Positions 43,870 to 51,502 of a stretch of 64,000 bases of DNA are shown in pieces. The stretch covers positions 1,807,932 through 1,871,931 of the forward strand of contig CP046179.1 in assembly GCA_014075275.1 (NCBI GenBank), written 5' to 3'. The notes under the pieces were generated by a model, which ran no database searches, was not told the DNA's origin, and saw nothing but the letters and a program-made list of their open reading frames with translations. Both the position numbers and the translations under genes were made by a program. Source of the DNA: Boseongicola sp. Its GTDB lineage: Bacteria; Pseudomonadota; Alphaproteobacteria; Rhodobacterales; Rhodobacteraceae. Every line of letters starts with the position of its first letter. Positions within the stretch are counted from its first letter, which is position 1.

Positions 43870-44979
43870 TCAGTGTGATGTGACCGCCGTTTGGACACGG
43901 CGGGCAATCGTTTCACTCGTCATCTGTGGCGGTCCATCCGAACCGCCAAGCTGAAGTGTTGCCCGCGCCGTTTCGCGCAGGGTCTCAGGATCAGCGCCGC
44001 GGATGCAACGGATCAGTAAATTGGCCAAACGCGACCCAGCCTCGCGGCTGTCCACGTGAAAAGTCGTCAAAGGCGGTCGGGCCCATGCCCCTTCAGGCGA
44101 GCCATCATAGGAAATGATCGAAAGGTCACGCCCGATCTCCAATCCCAATCGCGCTGCCGCCTGGTAAGCACCTAGCGCAACGACATCGACCGCAAAGACA
44201 ATCGCAGTCGGCGGATTGTCCATTTGCAACAAGCGCATCGCGGCGGCTTGTCCGGCCTCGGTTGTCATTGCGCCGTCCATGACAAGGGCTTCGTCAACCT
44301 CAAGCCCAACGTCCGCCATCCCGTCACGAAAGCCAGCCGCACGCAAATGGCTGAAGTTGTACTCCAATCCGCCATTCACAAATGCAATCCGGCGATGCCC
44401 GTGATCGGCCAATCGCTGCACGGCTTCACGCATCGCCTCTTCACCCAGTACGTCAAACCAAGCGCACCCGGTGGTGTCGGCAACCCGACCATAAAGAACG
44501 AACGGAACTTCAAGAGCCCGAAGCAATTTCGCGCGAGGATCATCATAGAACGAGCGTGGCAGAATAAACCCATCCGCCTTTCGCTCATCAACAAGACGGC
44601 TCAAAGTCGACAGCATTTCCTCTCCGCCGCCCGACGTGGCGACGGTAAGCGTCCAGTTCTCGTCACTGGCCGCGCGCGTCAGCCCTGCAAGGAAGTCGGA
44701 AAGAAATGGTCGTTGTGCATCTGGAACATCAGTCTGAAGAACCAGCCCCAACGCTCTGGTGCGACCTGTGCGGATCGCCTGCGCCTGCGCCAGCGGGCGA
44801 TACCCCATGATCTCAGCCTGACGCCGCACCCTATTCTGCGTGGTTGCCGAGATATCAGGATAGCCGTTCATGGCCCGCGACACCGTCCCTTTTGTCAAAC
44901 CCAACGCATCTGCCAGATGACTGATCGTCACCCGCGCCTTGCGCTGTCTCAACGGAATCTGTGATGCGGATTGAGTCAC
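43870..44979 (-). CDS. LacI family transcriptional regulator of the ABC/GH63 operon
   Basis: 369 residues from GTG 44979, which has GGAGGAAATTC just upstream; the longer open frame is not LacI-like. HTH: VTISHLADALGLTKGTVSRA with hinge MNGYPDISATTQNRVRRQAE. The sugar-binding core includes TRALGLVLQTDVPDAQRPFL and RRIAFVNGGLEYNFSHLRAA. It is followed by the binding-protein gene after 35 bases, so it is the first gene of its own operon. A palindrome 31 bases upstream is the likely operator. Confidence 0.93.
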   Translation of the reverse strand: MTQSASQIPLRQRKARVTISHLADALGLTKGTVSRAMNGYPDISATTQNRVRRQAEIMGYRPLAQAQAIRTGRTRALGLVLQTDVPDAQRPFLSDFLAGLTRAASDENWTLTVATSGGGEEMLSTLSRLVDERKADGFILPRSFYDDPRAKLLRALEVPFVLYGRVADTTGCAWFDVLGEEAMREAVQRLADHGHRRIAFVNGGLEYNFSHLRAAGFRDGMADVGLEVDEALVMDGAMTTEAGQAAAMRLLQMDNPPTAIVFAVDVVALGAYQAAARLGLEIGRDLSIISYDGSPEGAWARPPLTTFHVDSREAGSRLANLLIRCIRGADPETLRETARATLQLGGSDGPPQMTSETIARRVQTAVTSH

Positions 44980-45009
44980 GAATTTCCTCCCCGACTCACA
45001 AGATTGTCT

Positions 45010-45025
45010 CCGAAACCGGTTTCGG
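45010..45025. promoter_or_regulatory. Putative LacI operator (16-bp perfect palindrome)
   Basis: CCGAAACCGGTTTCGG, fully symmetric with the central CpG-containing core typical of LacI-family operators (for example GAAACCGGTTTC-like sites). Located 31 bases upstream of the lacI GTG, so it should repress the whole lacI-ABC-GH63 operon. Confidence 0.75.
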
Positions 45026-45386
45026 CAAGGAGTTTCTGCTATTTCTCGCTCCGCAATCTGCAAAAACCCGATCATGGCCCTTAATTGACTGCGCTCGGCG
45101 TCTGAAAAAAACTTTCAGAAAACCGGGCATTTTAGAGCAAAACTGACATCCGAAACCTGGTAACAGACGCACGCGTCTCTCCCGGCGGACACTTCAACGC
45201 ACTTGTTCGGCGGATCGGATTCGCGGCAATGCAATGGCTTGCATACTGCCGAAAAAAGGTAGCCGCCACGCCAAGGACGTGACGGCTATGAAAGGGGAAT
45301 GATAGGCCGGAGGGGGATTTGGCCACCACTCATACACTCTATATGAGGGGGGCATCATCATTGGTAAAATCGAAAATGATCGACAG

Positions 45387-45409
45387 TTTGATAGATTTTC
45401 TCTATCAAA
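45387..45409. promoter_or_regulatory. OxyR-type site ATAG-N7-CTAT in a 9-bp dyad
   Basis: TTTGATAGA-ttttc-TCTATCAAA, perfect arms, containing ATAG-N7-CTAT, the core OxyR recognition motif. It ends six bases before the ATG of the OxyR-like gene, so binding there would cover the start and repress the gene itself. No Shine-Dalgarno is visible, so the mRNA may be leaderless. Confidence 0.7.
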
Positions 45410-45415
45410 ATCTCC

Positions 45416-46342
45416 ATGCCGACACTCCAGCAACTGCGCTATCTCCTGGCTCTGTCAAACGAGCGCCACTTTCGCCGCGCCGCCGAAGTCTGCCATGTGA
45501 CGCAACCCACACTTTCCGGCCAGTTGCGCGAGCTGGAACTTCGCCTTGGCGCACCTTTGATCGAACGCAACCGAAACCCGGTGATCCTGACCTCCGAAGG
45601 ACAAGAGATCGCCACACGCGCCCGCCGCGTCCTTGCAGAAGTCGAAGATATCCGCGCCATTGCACGACGCGCGAGTGACCCGTTCAGCGGCACGATCCGG
45701 CTTGGCATCGTTCACTCCCTGGGATCTTACCTGATGCCGCTCATCGTTCCGGACCTCCACAAACAACAGCCGGACCTGCGACTTTACATACGCGAAGGAT
45801 TGCCAAATCGGCTATTCGATCAGCTTGAAAACGGCGATCTGGATTTGCTTCTGTTTCCCCTGCCTGCCACGCGGCGCGGTCTCGCCACAAAGCCATTATT
45901 CATCGAGCCGCTGCAAGTCGTCGTGCCGCACTCGCACCCGATGGCCCGCCTCACATCGGTCAACCGACGCGATCTCAAAGGTGAAACGCTTCTGACGCTG
46001 GAACCCGGCCATCGGCTCTATGAGCAGGTGCGCACCCTGGCCGACAGTGCCAAGGCAAACCTCAGCCATGACTACGAAGGCACCAGCCTGGATACCATTC
46101 GTCAGATGGTGGCCATGGAATTAGGTATCTCTTTGATGCCCTCGCTTTATGTGCGCTCCGAAGTCGCCCGCGAAACCCTCGTAACTGCCCGCCCTTTCAA
46201 AGGGCCGGACGCACCTTCGCGCATGATCGGGGCAGTCTGGCGCAAAGGGTCCGTACGCGAAGAAAGCCTCGTTCACTTGACTGACATGATAAAATCCATC
46301 CTGGCCCGCGACATCCCCGAAATCGACGTCATCGTCGAATAA
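45416..46342 (+). CDS. OxyR-like LysR regulator without redox cysteines
   Basis: 308 residues. The N-terminus is OxyR-like (LQQLRYLLALSNERHFRRAA, CHVTQPTLSGQLRELELRLG). The effector domain follows OxyR blocks: LLTLEPGHRLYEQV, where E. coli OxyR has GHCLRDQ, and TSLDTIRQMVAMELGISLMP. The peroxidatic Cys is Arg and the partner Cys region (CFEAG) reads ADSAKANLSH. The only cysteine is in the HTH. It therefore cannot use the classic disulfide switch. No catalase gene lies adjacent. It could sense another ligand or be a constitutive regulator. Confidence 0.85.
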   Translation: MPTLQQLRYLLALSNERHFRRAAEVCHVTQPTLSGQLRELELRLGAPLIERNRNPVILTSEGQEIATRARRVLAEVEDIRAIARRASDPFSGTIRLGIVHSLGSYLMPLIVPDLHKQQPDLRLYIREGLPNRLFDQLENGDLDLLLFPLPATRRGLATKPLFIEPLQVVVPHSHPMARLTSVNRRDLKGETLLTLEPGHRLYEQVRTLADSAKANLSHDYEGTSLDTIRQMVAMELGISLMPSLYVRSEVARETLVTARPFKGPDAPSRMIGAVWRKGSVREESLVHLTDMIKSILARDIPEIDVIVE

Positions 46343-46353
46343 CTCCCATTCCG

Positions 46354-46412
46354 CTTCTTTCTGGTGAAAATACTCCGGGGGAGCCGCGATTTCGCGGCGG
46401 GGGCAGCGCCCC
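46354..46412 (-). repeat. Intergenic hairpin + GGAGTATTT...CCAGAAAGAAG module, copy 5
   Basis: On the minus strand: GGGGC-gct-GCCCC, then CCGCGAAATCGCGG, then CCCCCGGAGTATTTTCACC followed by AGAAAGAAG. Between the convergent OxyR-like and cenR-like genes, in cenR orientation (3' end of that gene). One of the best-conserved copies. Confidence 0.7.
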
Positions 46413-46545
46413 AAACGCGAAACGCCAGTTTCGCTCGGATCGACCCGGCAAAGCCGGGGCGAAAAAAAGCCGGGCCAAAGGCCCGGCAAGTCCAACAGGG
46501 AGGTTTCGCGTCATAACCCGGACACGACACCGGGAACTTTCTGGC

Positions 46546-47235
46546 TCAGGCCACCAACCGATAGCCACCCGATTCCGTCACCAACAACCGCGCGTTGGAC
46601 GGATCCGGCTCGATCTTCTGCCGCAGGCGATAGATATGGGTCTCCAAAGTATGCGTCGTCACACCGGCATTATAGCCCCAGACTTCGTGCAACAGAACAT
46701 CACGGGCAACCACACCCTCGCTGGCGCGATAAAGAAACTTCAAGATATTCGTCTCTTTCTCGGTCAGACGGATTTTCTTTTCTTCCTCGGTCACCAACAA
46801 CTTCTGAGCGGGCTGAAACGTATAGGGCCCCAACTGAAACACCGCGTCTTCCGACTGTTCATGCTGGCGCAGTTGCGCACGGATACGGGCCAGTAAAACC
46901 GGAAACTTGAACGGCTTGGTGACGTAATCATTGGCACCCGCGTCCAGACCCAGAATTGTATCTGCGTCGCTATCATGGCCAGTCAGCATCAAAACCGGGC
47001 ATTTCACCCCATGCTTGCGCAATACCCGACAAAGCTCGCGCCCATCGGTATCCGGCAGTCCAACATCCAGAATAACCAGGTCATAAATAGCCTGTTTGGC
47101 CTTCTCCATGGCTTCGCTGCCGTTGCCGGCTTCGAACACATCGAAGTCCTCGGTCATGATCAATTGTTCGCCCAACGCCTCGCGCAAGTCGTCATCGTCA
47201 TCAACCAAAAGTATTTTCTTCACATTCTGCGCCAT
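46546..47235 (-). CDS. cenR: OmpR-type response regulator, CenR-like
   Basis: 229 residues: receiver domain (KILLVDDDDDLREALGEQL with acidic pocket, phospho-Asp in LVILDVGLPDTDGREL, Lys in YVTKPFKFPVLLARIRAQL) and winged-helix output (LTEKETNILKFLYRASEGVV, GVTTHTLETHIYRLRQKIEP). It strongly resembles the alphaproteobacterial orphan CenR, which controls cell-envelope genes and is essential in relatives. ATG at 47235 with GGAGG five bases upstream. No histidine kinase gene is adjacent. Confidence 0.85.
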   Translation of the reverse strand: MAQNVKKILLVDDDDDLREALGEQLIMTEDFDVFEAGNGSEAMEKAKQAIYDLVILDVGLPDTDGRELCRVLRKHGVKCPVLMLTGHDSDADTILGLDAGANDYVTKPFKFPVLLARIRAQLRQHEQSEDAVFQLGPYTFQPAQKLLVTEEEKKIRLTEKETNILKFLYRASEGVVARDVLLHEVWGYNAGVTTHTLETHIYRLRQKIEPDPSNARLLVTESGGYRLVA

Positions 47236-47388
47236 CAGGTCCTCCATGCGCCGTTGATAGAAGACATGCGCAGTCCGATGCTGAACGGCAAGAAATGCTG
47301 CACAATCTCACGGGCATGTGTCGAAGACGGTCGAAATGTTTCAAATTCTGTAATAGCCCGCTACATGAAAGGTTGGAGACCCTATTAA

Positions 47389-48465
47389 ATGTCATTGCTG
47401 CCAACACTGACGGAGAAGATCGCCCGAGCGCGCACCGATCTGCGCCTTGGGCTTCCTGTTGTGTTGCAATCCAATCACCAGACAGCGCTGATCTTCGCCG
47501 CCGAGGGGCTCACGCCTGAGCGCCTGACCGCGGCCCGAGCACTTGGTCCTTTGGAACTGGCCATCACTGCACGGCGGGCCGAAACCTTGCGCGCGCGCAC
47601 CTACGACGGTGACATTGCCCGCTTATCTGTTCCATCGGATGCAACGACCAAATGGGTCGCTGCGGCCACGGATCCCAAAGACGATCTTTCAACACCTCTG
47701 AAAGGGCCCTACCAAGCACTTCGCGACGGCGACGCAACTTTGCACCGCCTTGCCGTCAGATTGGTAAAATCGGCCTGGCTATTGCCAGCAGCACTGGTGG
47801 TTCCCGTCAAAAATTTGACTAACCCGGAATTGACGCATCTGGAGGCAACGGCCACATCTGCAACGCTGGAAAGCGATGTGTCACACCAAAATATCGTCAC
47901 CGGTCGGGTGCCCTTGCAAGTGTCCGAGGCCGGACGCGTACATGTTTTTCGCCCTTCAAATGGCGGCGAGGAACATGTTGCCTGCGAGATCGGTCGACCC
48001 GCACGCGATCGCCCGGTTCTGGTCAGGCTTCATTCTGCCTGCTTCACCGGCGATGTGCTGGGCTCGCTAAAGTGCGACTGCGGTCCACAACTTCATTCGG
48101 CGCTGAAGCAGATGGGCGGCGAAGGTGCTGGTGTCCTGCTCTATCTCAATCAGGAGGGCCGCGGCATTGGTCTGGCCAACAAGATGCGCGCCTATGCTTT
48201 GCAGGATCAGGGTTTTGACACCGTTGAGGCCAACCATCGTTTGGGGTTCGAGGATGACGAGCGCGATTTCCGCACTGGTGCAGACCTGCTGAAACGCCTT
48301 GGATTTTCCTCGGCCCGGCTTTTGACCAACAATCCGGCAAAGGTCGATATGCTGCGGGCCCAGGGCATTGATGTTGTAGAACGTGTGCCGCTGAAAGTGG
48401 GGCTGAACCCATTGAATGAAAAGTATCTGGATGTGAAGGCAAAGAAATCCGGACATATTCTGTGA
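47389..48465 (+). CDS. ribA: GTP cyclohydrolase II with N-terminal extension
   Basis: 358 residues. The C-terminal ~200 residues are a complete GTP cyclohydrolase II: zinc site [20 protein letters not shown] (three Cys), [20 protein letters not shown] and [20 protein letters not shown]. This catalyses the first step of riboflavin synthesis. The N-terminal ~155 residues lack clear RibB active-site motifs and resemble the extension common in Rhodobacterales RibA. It is divergent from cenR with 153 bases between. Confidence 0.9.
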   Translation: MSLLPTLTEKIARARTDLRLGLPVVLQSNHQTALIFAAEGLTPERLTAARALGPLELAITARRAETLRARTYDGDIARLSVPSDATTKWVAAATDPKDDLSTPLKGPYQALRDGDATLHRLAVRLVKSAWLLPAALVVPVKNLTNPELTHLEATATSATLESDVSHQNIVTGRVPLQVSEAGRVHVFRPSNGGEEHVACEIGRPARDRPVLVRLHSACFTGDVLGSLKCDCGPQLHSALKQMGGEGAGVLLYLNQEGRGIGLANKMRAYALQDQGFDTVEANHRLGFEDDERDFRTGADLLKRLGFSSARLLTNNPAKVDMLRAQGIDVVERVPLKVGLNPLNEKYLDVKAKKSGHIL

Positions 48466-48498
48466 TTGAGTTTCGCCGCCTTACGGCGTCGATCCGCT

Positions 48499-48543
48499 GG
48501 GGCTCTGCCCCAGACCCCAGAGTATTTCATCCAGAAAGAAGGG
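48499..48543 (+). repeat. Intergenic hairpin + GAGTATTT...CCAGAAAGAAG module, copy 6
   Basis: GGGGC-tct-GCCCC (48499-48511), then ACCCCAGAGTATTTCATCC and AGAAAGAAGGG. This copy is between tandem genes (ribA and the L,D-transpeptidase), unlike the others. Its AGAAGG end is positioned as the ribosome-binding site of the next gene (TTG at 48550). Confidence 0.7.
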
Positions 48544-48549
48544 CTGATT

Positions 48550-49053
48550 TTGGCGCCAGGTGATCTGATTGTTACGCCCAGGGGGCTGCGGTACCGGGGC
48601 GCGTATTACCCTTTCGTCCTGGGGCGCGGTGGTATTGCGGCCAACAAATGCGAAGGCGACGGTGCAACACCGGTGGGGGTTCACAGGGTGGTGGGCATGT
48701 TTTACCGACCCGACCGCATTGCCGCGCCCTCGTCCTGGGCATTGCCGATCCTGCCGAACGACCTGTGGTGCGACGCGCCGTCCCACGCAATGTACAACCA
48801 ATTGGTTCGCAGACCTTTTTTTGCATCACACGAAGTTTTGCGGCGGGCAGATCCGCAATATGATCTGGTTCTGGTCACAAACTGGAATTGGCCGAAGGCG
48901 GTTTCAGGCAAGGGATCAGCCATATTCATTCACCAATGGCGACGCCCCGGGCATCCGACTGCTGGGTGCATTGGTTTGGATCGTCATGATCTGCAAAAAA
49001 TCGCCCGCGACCTGAAACCGAACACCAGGGTGATAGTACGTCCTCAGCCGTAG
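48550..49053 (+). CDS. L,D-transpeptidase (YkuD family), no signal peptide
   Basis: 167 residues from TTG 48550 (MAPGDLIVTPRGLRYRG); longer versions read through the repeat. The catalytic motif is clear: SAIFIHQWRRPGHPTAGCIG with His and the nucleophilic Cys. Upstream blocks GAYYPFVLGRGGIAANKCEG and TPVGVHRVVGMFYRPDR fit the small YkuD/COG3786 proteins. No signal peptide or membrane segment, so it may be cytoplasmic or exported otherwise. Convergent and overlapping yggS by ten bases. Confidence 0.88.
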   Translation: MAPGDLIVTPRGLRYRGAYYPFVLGRGGIAANKCEGDGATPVGVHRVVGMFYRPDRIAAPSSWALPILPNDLWCDAPSHAMYNQLVRRPFFASHEVLRRADPQYDLVLVTNWNWPKAVSGKGSAIFIHQWRRPGHPTAGCIGLDRHDLQKIARDLKPNTRVIVRPQP

Positions 49054-49697
49054 TTTCTGGCGCCGAAGATCGCCGAACCCACACGCACATGGGTTGCGCC
49101 CTGTGCTATTGCCTCTTCAAAGTCACCGCTCATACCCATCGACAAACCGGTCAGGTCGTTGCGTTTGGCGATCTTGGCCAAAAGCGCAAAATGCAGCGTT
49201 GGCGTTTCGTGAACCGGAGGGATGCACATCAGACCCTTCAGCGGTAGTTTCAGGTCGCGACATTCTTGAACCAACGCATCCACTTCGTCGACGGAAACGC
49301 CTGCTTTCTGATCTTCGTCGCCGGTGTTTACCTGAACAAAGATATCAGGGCAGCGGCCGGTTTCTTCGGCGATGCGGGCAATAGCACGCGCCAGCTTGGG
49401 GCGGTCCACCGTGTGGATGGCATCGAACAACTCCATAGCCGCGCGCACTTTGTTTGTTTGCAGGGGGCCGATCAGATGGAGTTGAACTCCGTCAAACTCT
49501 GCCCGGAAATCGGGCCATTTGCCCTGGGCTTCTTGCACCCGGTTTTCACCGAAGATGCGATAACCCGCTTGCAGTGCGGCCTTCACGCGTTCCGGCGGCT
49601 GCACTTTACTGACAGCAATCACAGTGATGCCACCCGGGTCACGCCCATGCTTGCTGGCGGCATCGGCCATGCGGGTCTGAATGTCTGAAAGGCTCAT
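49044..49697 (-). CDS. YggS/PLPHP family pyridoxal phosphate homeostasis protein
   Basis: 217-residue TIM-barrel PLP carrier. GGITVIAVSKVQPPERVKAA holds the PLP Lys (SK); also FGENRVQEAQGKWPDF, LHLIGPLQTNKVRAAMELFD, and the C-terminal LSMGMSGDFEEAIAQGATHV with RVGSAIFG. Controls free PLP; not an enzyme. The ATG at 49697 is typical of the family. Confidence 0.93.
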   Translation of the reverse strand: MSLSDIQTRMADAASKHGRDPGGITVIAVSKVQPPERVKAALQAGYRIFGENRVQEAQGKWPDFRAEFDGVQLHLIGPLQTNKVRAAMELFDAIHTVDRPKLARAIARIAEETGRCPDIFVQVNTGDEDQKAGVSVDEVDALVQECRDLKLPLKGLMCIPPVHETPTLHFALLAKIAKRNDLTGLSMGMSGDFEEAIAQGATHVRVGSAIFGARNYG

Positions 49698-49730
49698 GGG
49701 TTCGTCCTAAATGGCTTGCACCCTTGTGCC

Positions 49731-49761
49731 AAAAAGAAAAGAGCGGGCGCAAGGCCCGCTC
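49731..49761 (-). terminator. Terminator after the porin gene
   Basis: GAGCGGGC-gcaag-GCCCGCTC; on the minus strand the stem is followed by TTTTCTTTTT (from the A-rich 49731-49740). It separates the porin gene from yggS, which is read on the same strand. Confidence 0.88.
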
Positions 49762-49788
49762 TCTCTATTGGAACTAATCCTGGTAGGA

Positions 49789-50673
49789 TTAGAAGGACAT
49801 CGAAACGCCCAGGTCCCATGCAGTCGCGGAGCCGTTGTCAGCTACACCACCGCCCAGCGAAGCACCGCCGCCGAGGCCCATGGAGAAGCCAACACCAACA
49901 GCTGCAGATTCACCGTCTGCATAGCCGAGGTTGATGGTTGTGTCACCAGCCGACCAGCTCAGGATTGTGCCGTAGTTGGAGCCAAATGTGTCGTCATCTT
50001 CGTAGTAAACGTCGAAGCCGATACCACCCAGCGAACCGGATACGTCAACAGCCATATTGTCACCAGCTGCATCTTCTTCCATGCCGATACCAACAGTGAT
50101 GTCACCAGCGGAGAATTTAACACCAGCAGCAGTTTTTGCGCCAGTTGCACCAGGTGTCATTGTCGAAGACAGATAGATCGAAGCTGGACCGAAAGAGTTC
50201 GAATACAGCAGACCGCTGTTAGAACCGCCGCCACGTGCGATTTCTGCGCGGTTGTCAACACCCAGGCCGTTGAAGCCGATGTCGCCAAGACCTGCAACAG
50301 ACTGCAGAGCGTTGTCAGGATCGCCGATTACAACCTTACCGAACGCGCCGGACAGGTAAACTTCCCAGTTGTCAACGCCAGAAGCGCCGCCGCCATCTGC
50401 GGAAGTCGTGCTGAAGAAACCGTCGTGATCGTGCGCACCTGTTGCGTCAGAGGTCGTGTAGTCAAAGCCGAAGCCCAGGCCACCGTCAGTTTCGCCCGAA
50501 CCAGCGAACGAGATTGCGATGTTCGGAGCAAATGTGATTTCGCTACCAGTTGCGCCGGAATCGCCAACAGCGAATTCAGCAGAACCGGAAACAGATACGC
50601 CAGCGTGACCGTCTGCAAATGCAGCGCCGCCGACCATGACCAGAGCGGTCGATGTAAGAAGAACCTTTTTCAT
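49789..50673 (-). CDS. Rhodobacter-type general porin
   Basis: 294-residue outer-membrane beta-barrel. Signal peptide MKKVLLTSTALVMVGGAAFA, mature start DGHAGVSVSGSAEFAVG. Alternating polar/hydrophobic strands rich in Gly, Asp and Thr (for example FGKVVIGDPDNALQSVAGLG, with the loop-3 region after it) end in the C-terminal Phe of GVSMSF needed for Bam insertion. Only a short upstream leader contains GAGGG before the ATG. Expected to be highly expressed. Confidence 0.93.
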   Translation of the reverse strand: MKKVLLTSTALVMVGGAAFADGHAGVSVSGSAEFAVGDSGATGSEITFAPNIAISFAGSGETDGGLGFGFDYTTSDATGAHDHDGFFSTTSADGGGASGVDNWEVYLSGAFGKVVIGDPDNALQSVAGLGDIGFNGLGVDNRAEIARGGGSNSGLLYSNSFGPASIYLSSTMTPGATGAKTAAGVKFSAGDITVGIGMEEDAAGDNMAVDVSGSLGGIGFDVYYEDDDTFGSNYGTILSWSAGDTTINLGYADGESAAVGVGFSMGLGGGASLGGGVADNGSATAWDLGVSMSF

Positions 50674-50836
50674 CTTGTTTTCCCTCGTGTGTAAAAGGTG
50701 CGTCTCAATTCGGACACACCGAACTGATTGCCAATGTGTTTCTCTCTAGTGACCCGATATTGCAAGCGAGGGGGCAAAACCGCCCCGAGACTCCATATCC
50801 GATGGTGCAGCTTTGCCACAGTGTTGCCGTTCCCCC

Positions 50837-50845
50837 TGTGGATAA
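50837..50845 (-). other. DnaA-box-like nonamer upstream of the DUF3576 gene
   Basis: Perfect TTATCCACA on the minus strand, in the divergent promoter region between the porin gene and the DUF3576 gene. Second such nonamer in the window. Alone it does not indicate an origin; DnaA-controlled transcription is possible but speculative. Confidence 0.25.
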
Positions 50846-50919
50846 AGCCCTTGAAATGCTCTTGAGGCCGCCAATTGGCTCCGTTAGGGATGCTTTCAGA
50901 GGCTAGGAAAGGACTGCCA

Positions 50920-51411
50920 ATGTTGGCTTTGGCACGTAAATGCACACAGAAATGGGGAATCGCCTTTGGCATTTCTCTGGTTCTAGCCGGTTGTGGCAGC
51001 TTCAGCGGTTTTTTTGACGGCGATAATACAGCCACAACCGAAGCGCTTGCCGAACCAGAAGATCAGCGCGACACGATCTGGGATTTGTTTAATGCCAGCG
51101 ACGATCCCAACACCACGCTGGAAGTGAATAAATACCTCTGGAATGCCTCCTTCGACATTCTGAACTTTCTGCCAATCCAAACGGCTGATCCATTCTCTGG
51201 CGTCATTGTCACCGGCTACGGCACGCCGCCCGGCGGTCGCACCGCCTATCGCGCCACGATCTTCATCCGCGATCCGGCTCTGGAGGCTCGCTCGCTGAAC
51301 CTGGCACTCGCAACGCGTTCTGGCCCGGCATCCACAGAAACTGTGCGCGCGGTCGAGGACGCTATACTGACACGCGCACGTCAATTGCGTATCGCGGACC
51401 TGAACCTATAG
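50920..51411 (+). CDS. DUF3576 lipoprotein
   Basis: 163 residues; start ATG 50920 with AGGAAAGG upstream. Lipobox LVLAGC follows a hydrophobic signal ([14 protein letters not shown]). The mature part has [40 protein letters not shown] and [20 protein letters not shown], matching DUF3576. Function unknown. The gene is regularly found just before leuS in alphaproteobacteria, but the reason is unclear. Confidence 0.88.
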   Translation: MLALARKCTQKWGIAFGISLVLAGCGSFSGFFDGDNTATTEALAEPEDQRDTIWDLFNASDDPNTTLEVNKYLWNASFDILNFLPIQTADPFSGVIVTGYGTPPGGRTAYRATIFIRDPALEARSLNLALATRSGPASTETVRAVEDAILTRARQLRIADLNL

Positions 51412-51502
51412 ACCTTGCCATCTGGCCCGATTAAGAAACAGCCGGGCAGTGCGCCCGGCCGTCAACGTTTCCATATACTCGCATGTAAAGAAGTGTGATC
51501 CC

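Larger units (their letters stand above)
44980..45415. promoter_or_regulatory. Divergent promoter region between lacI and the OxyR-like gene
   Basis: No gene found in 436 bases. The left side holds the LacI palindrome (45010-45025) and a weaker dyad TCTGAAA-aaaac-TTTCAGA at about 45100-45118. The right side holds the OxyR-type palindrome at 45387-45409. Short ORFs here have no ribosome-binding site or homology. Confidence 0.6.

Noticed and set aside
49711..50694. 327-codon plus-strand frame opposite the porin gene
   Set aside because: Ser/Thr/Cys-rich antisense product; the porin on the other strand has signal peptide, barrel pattern and terminal Phe.
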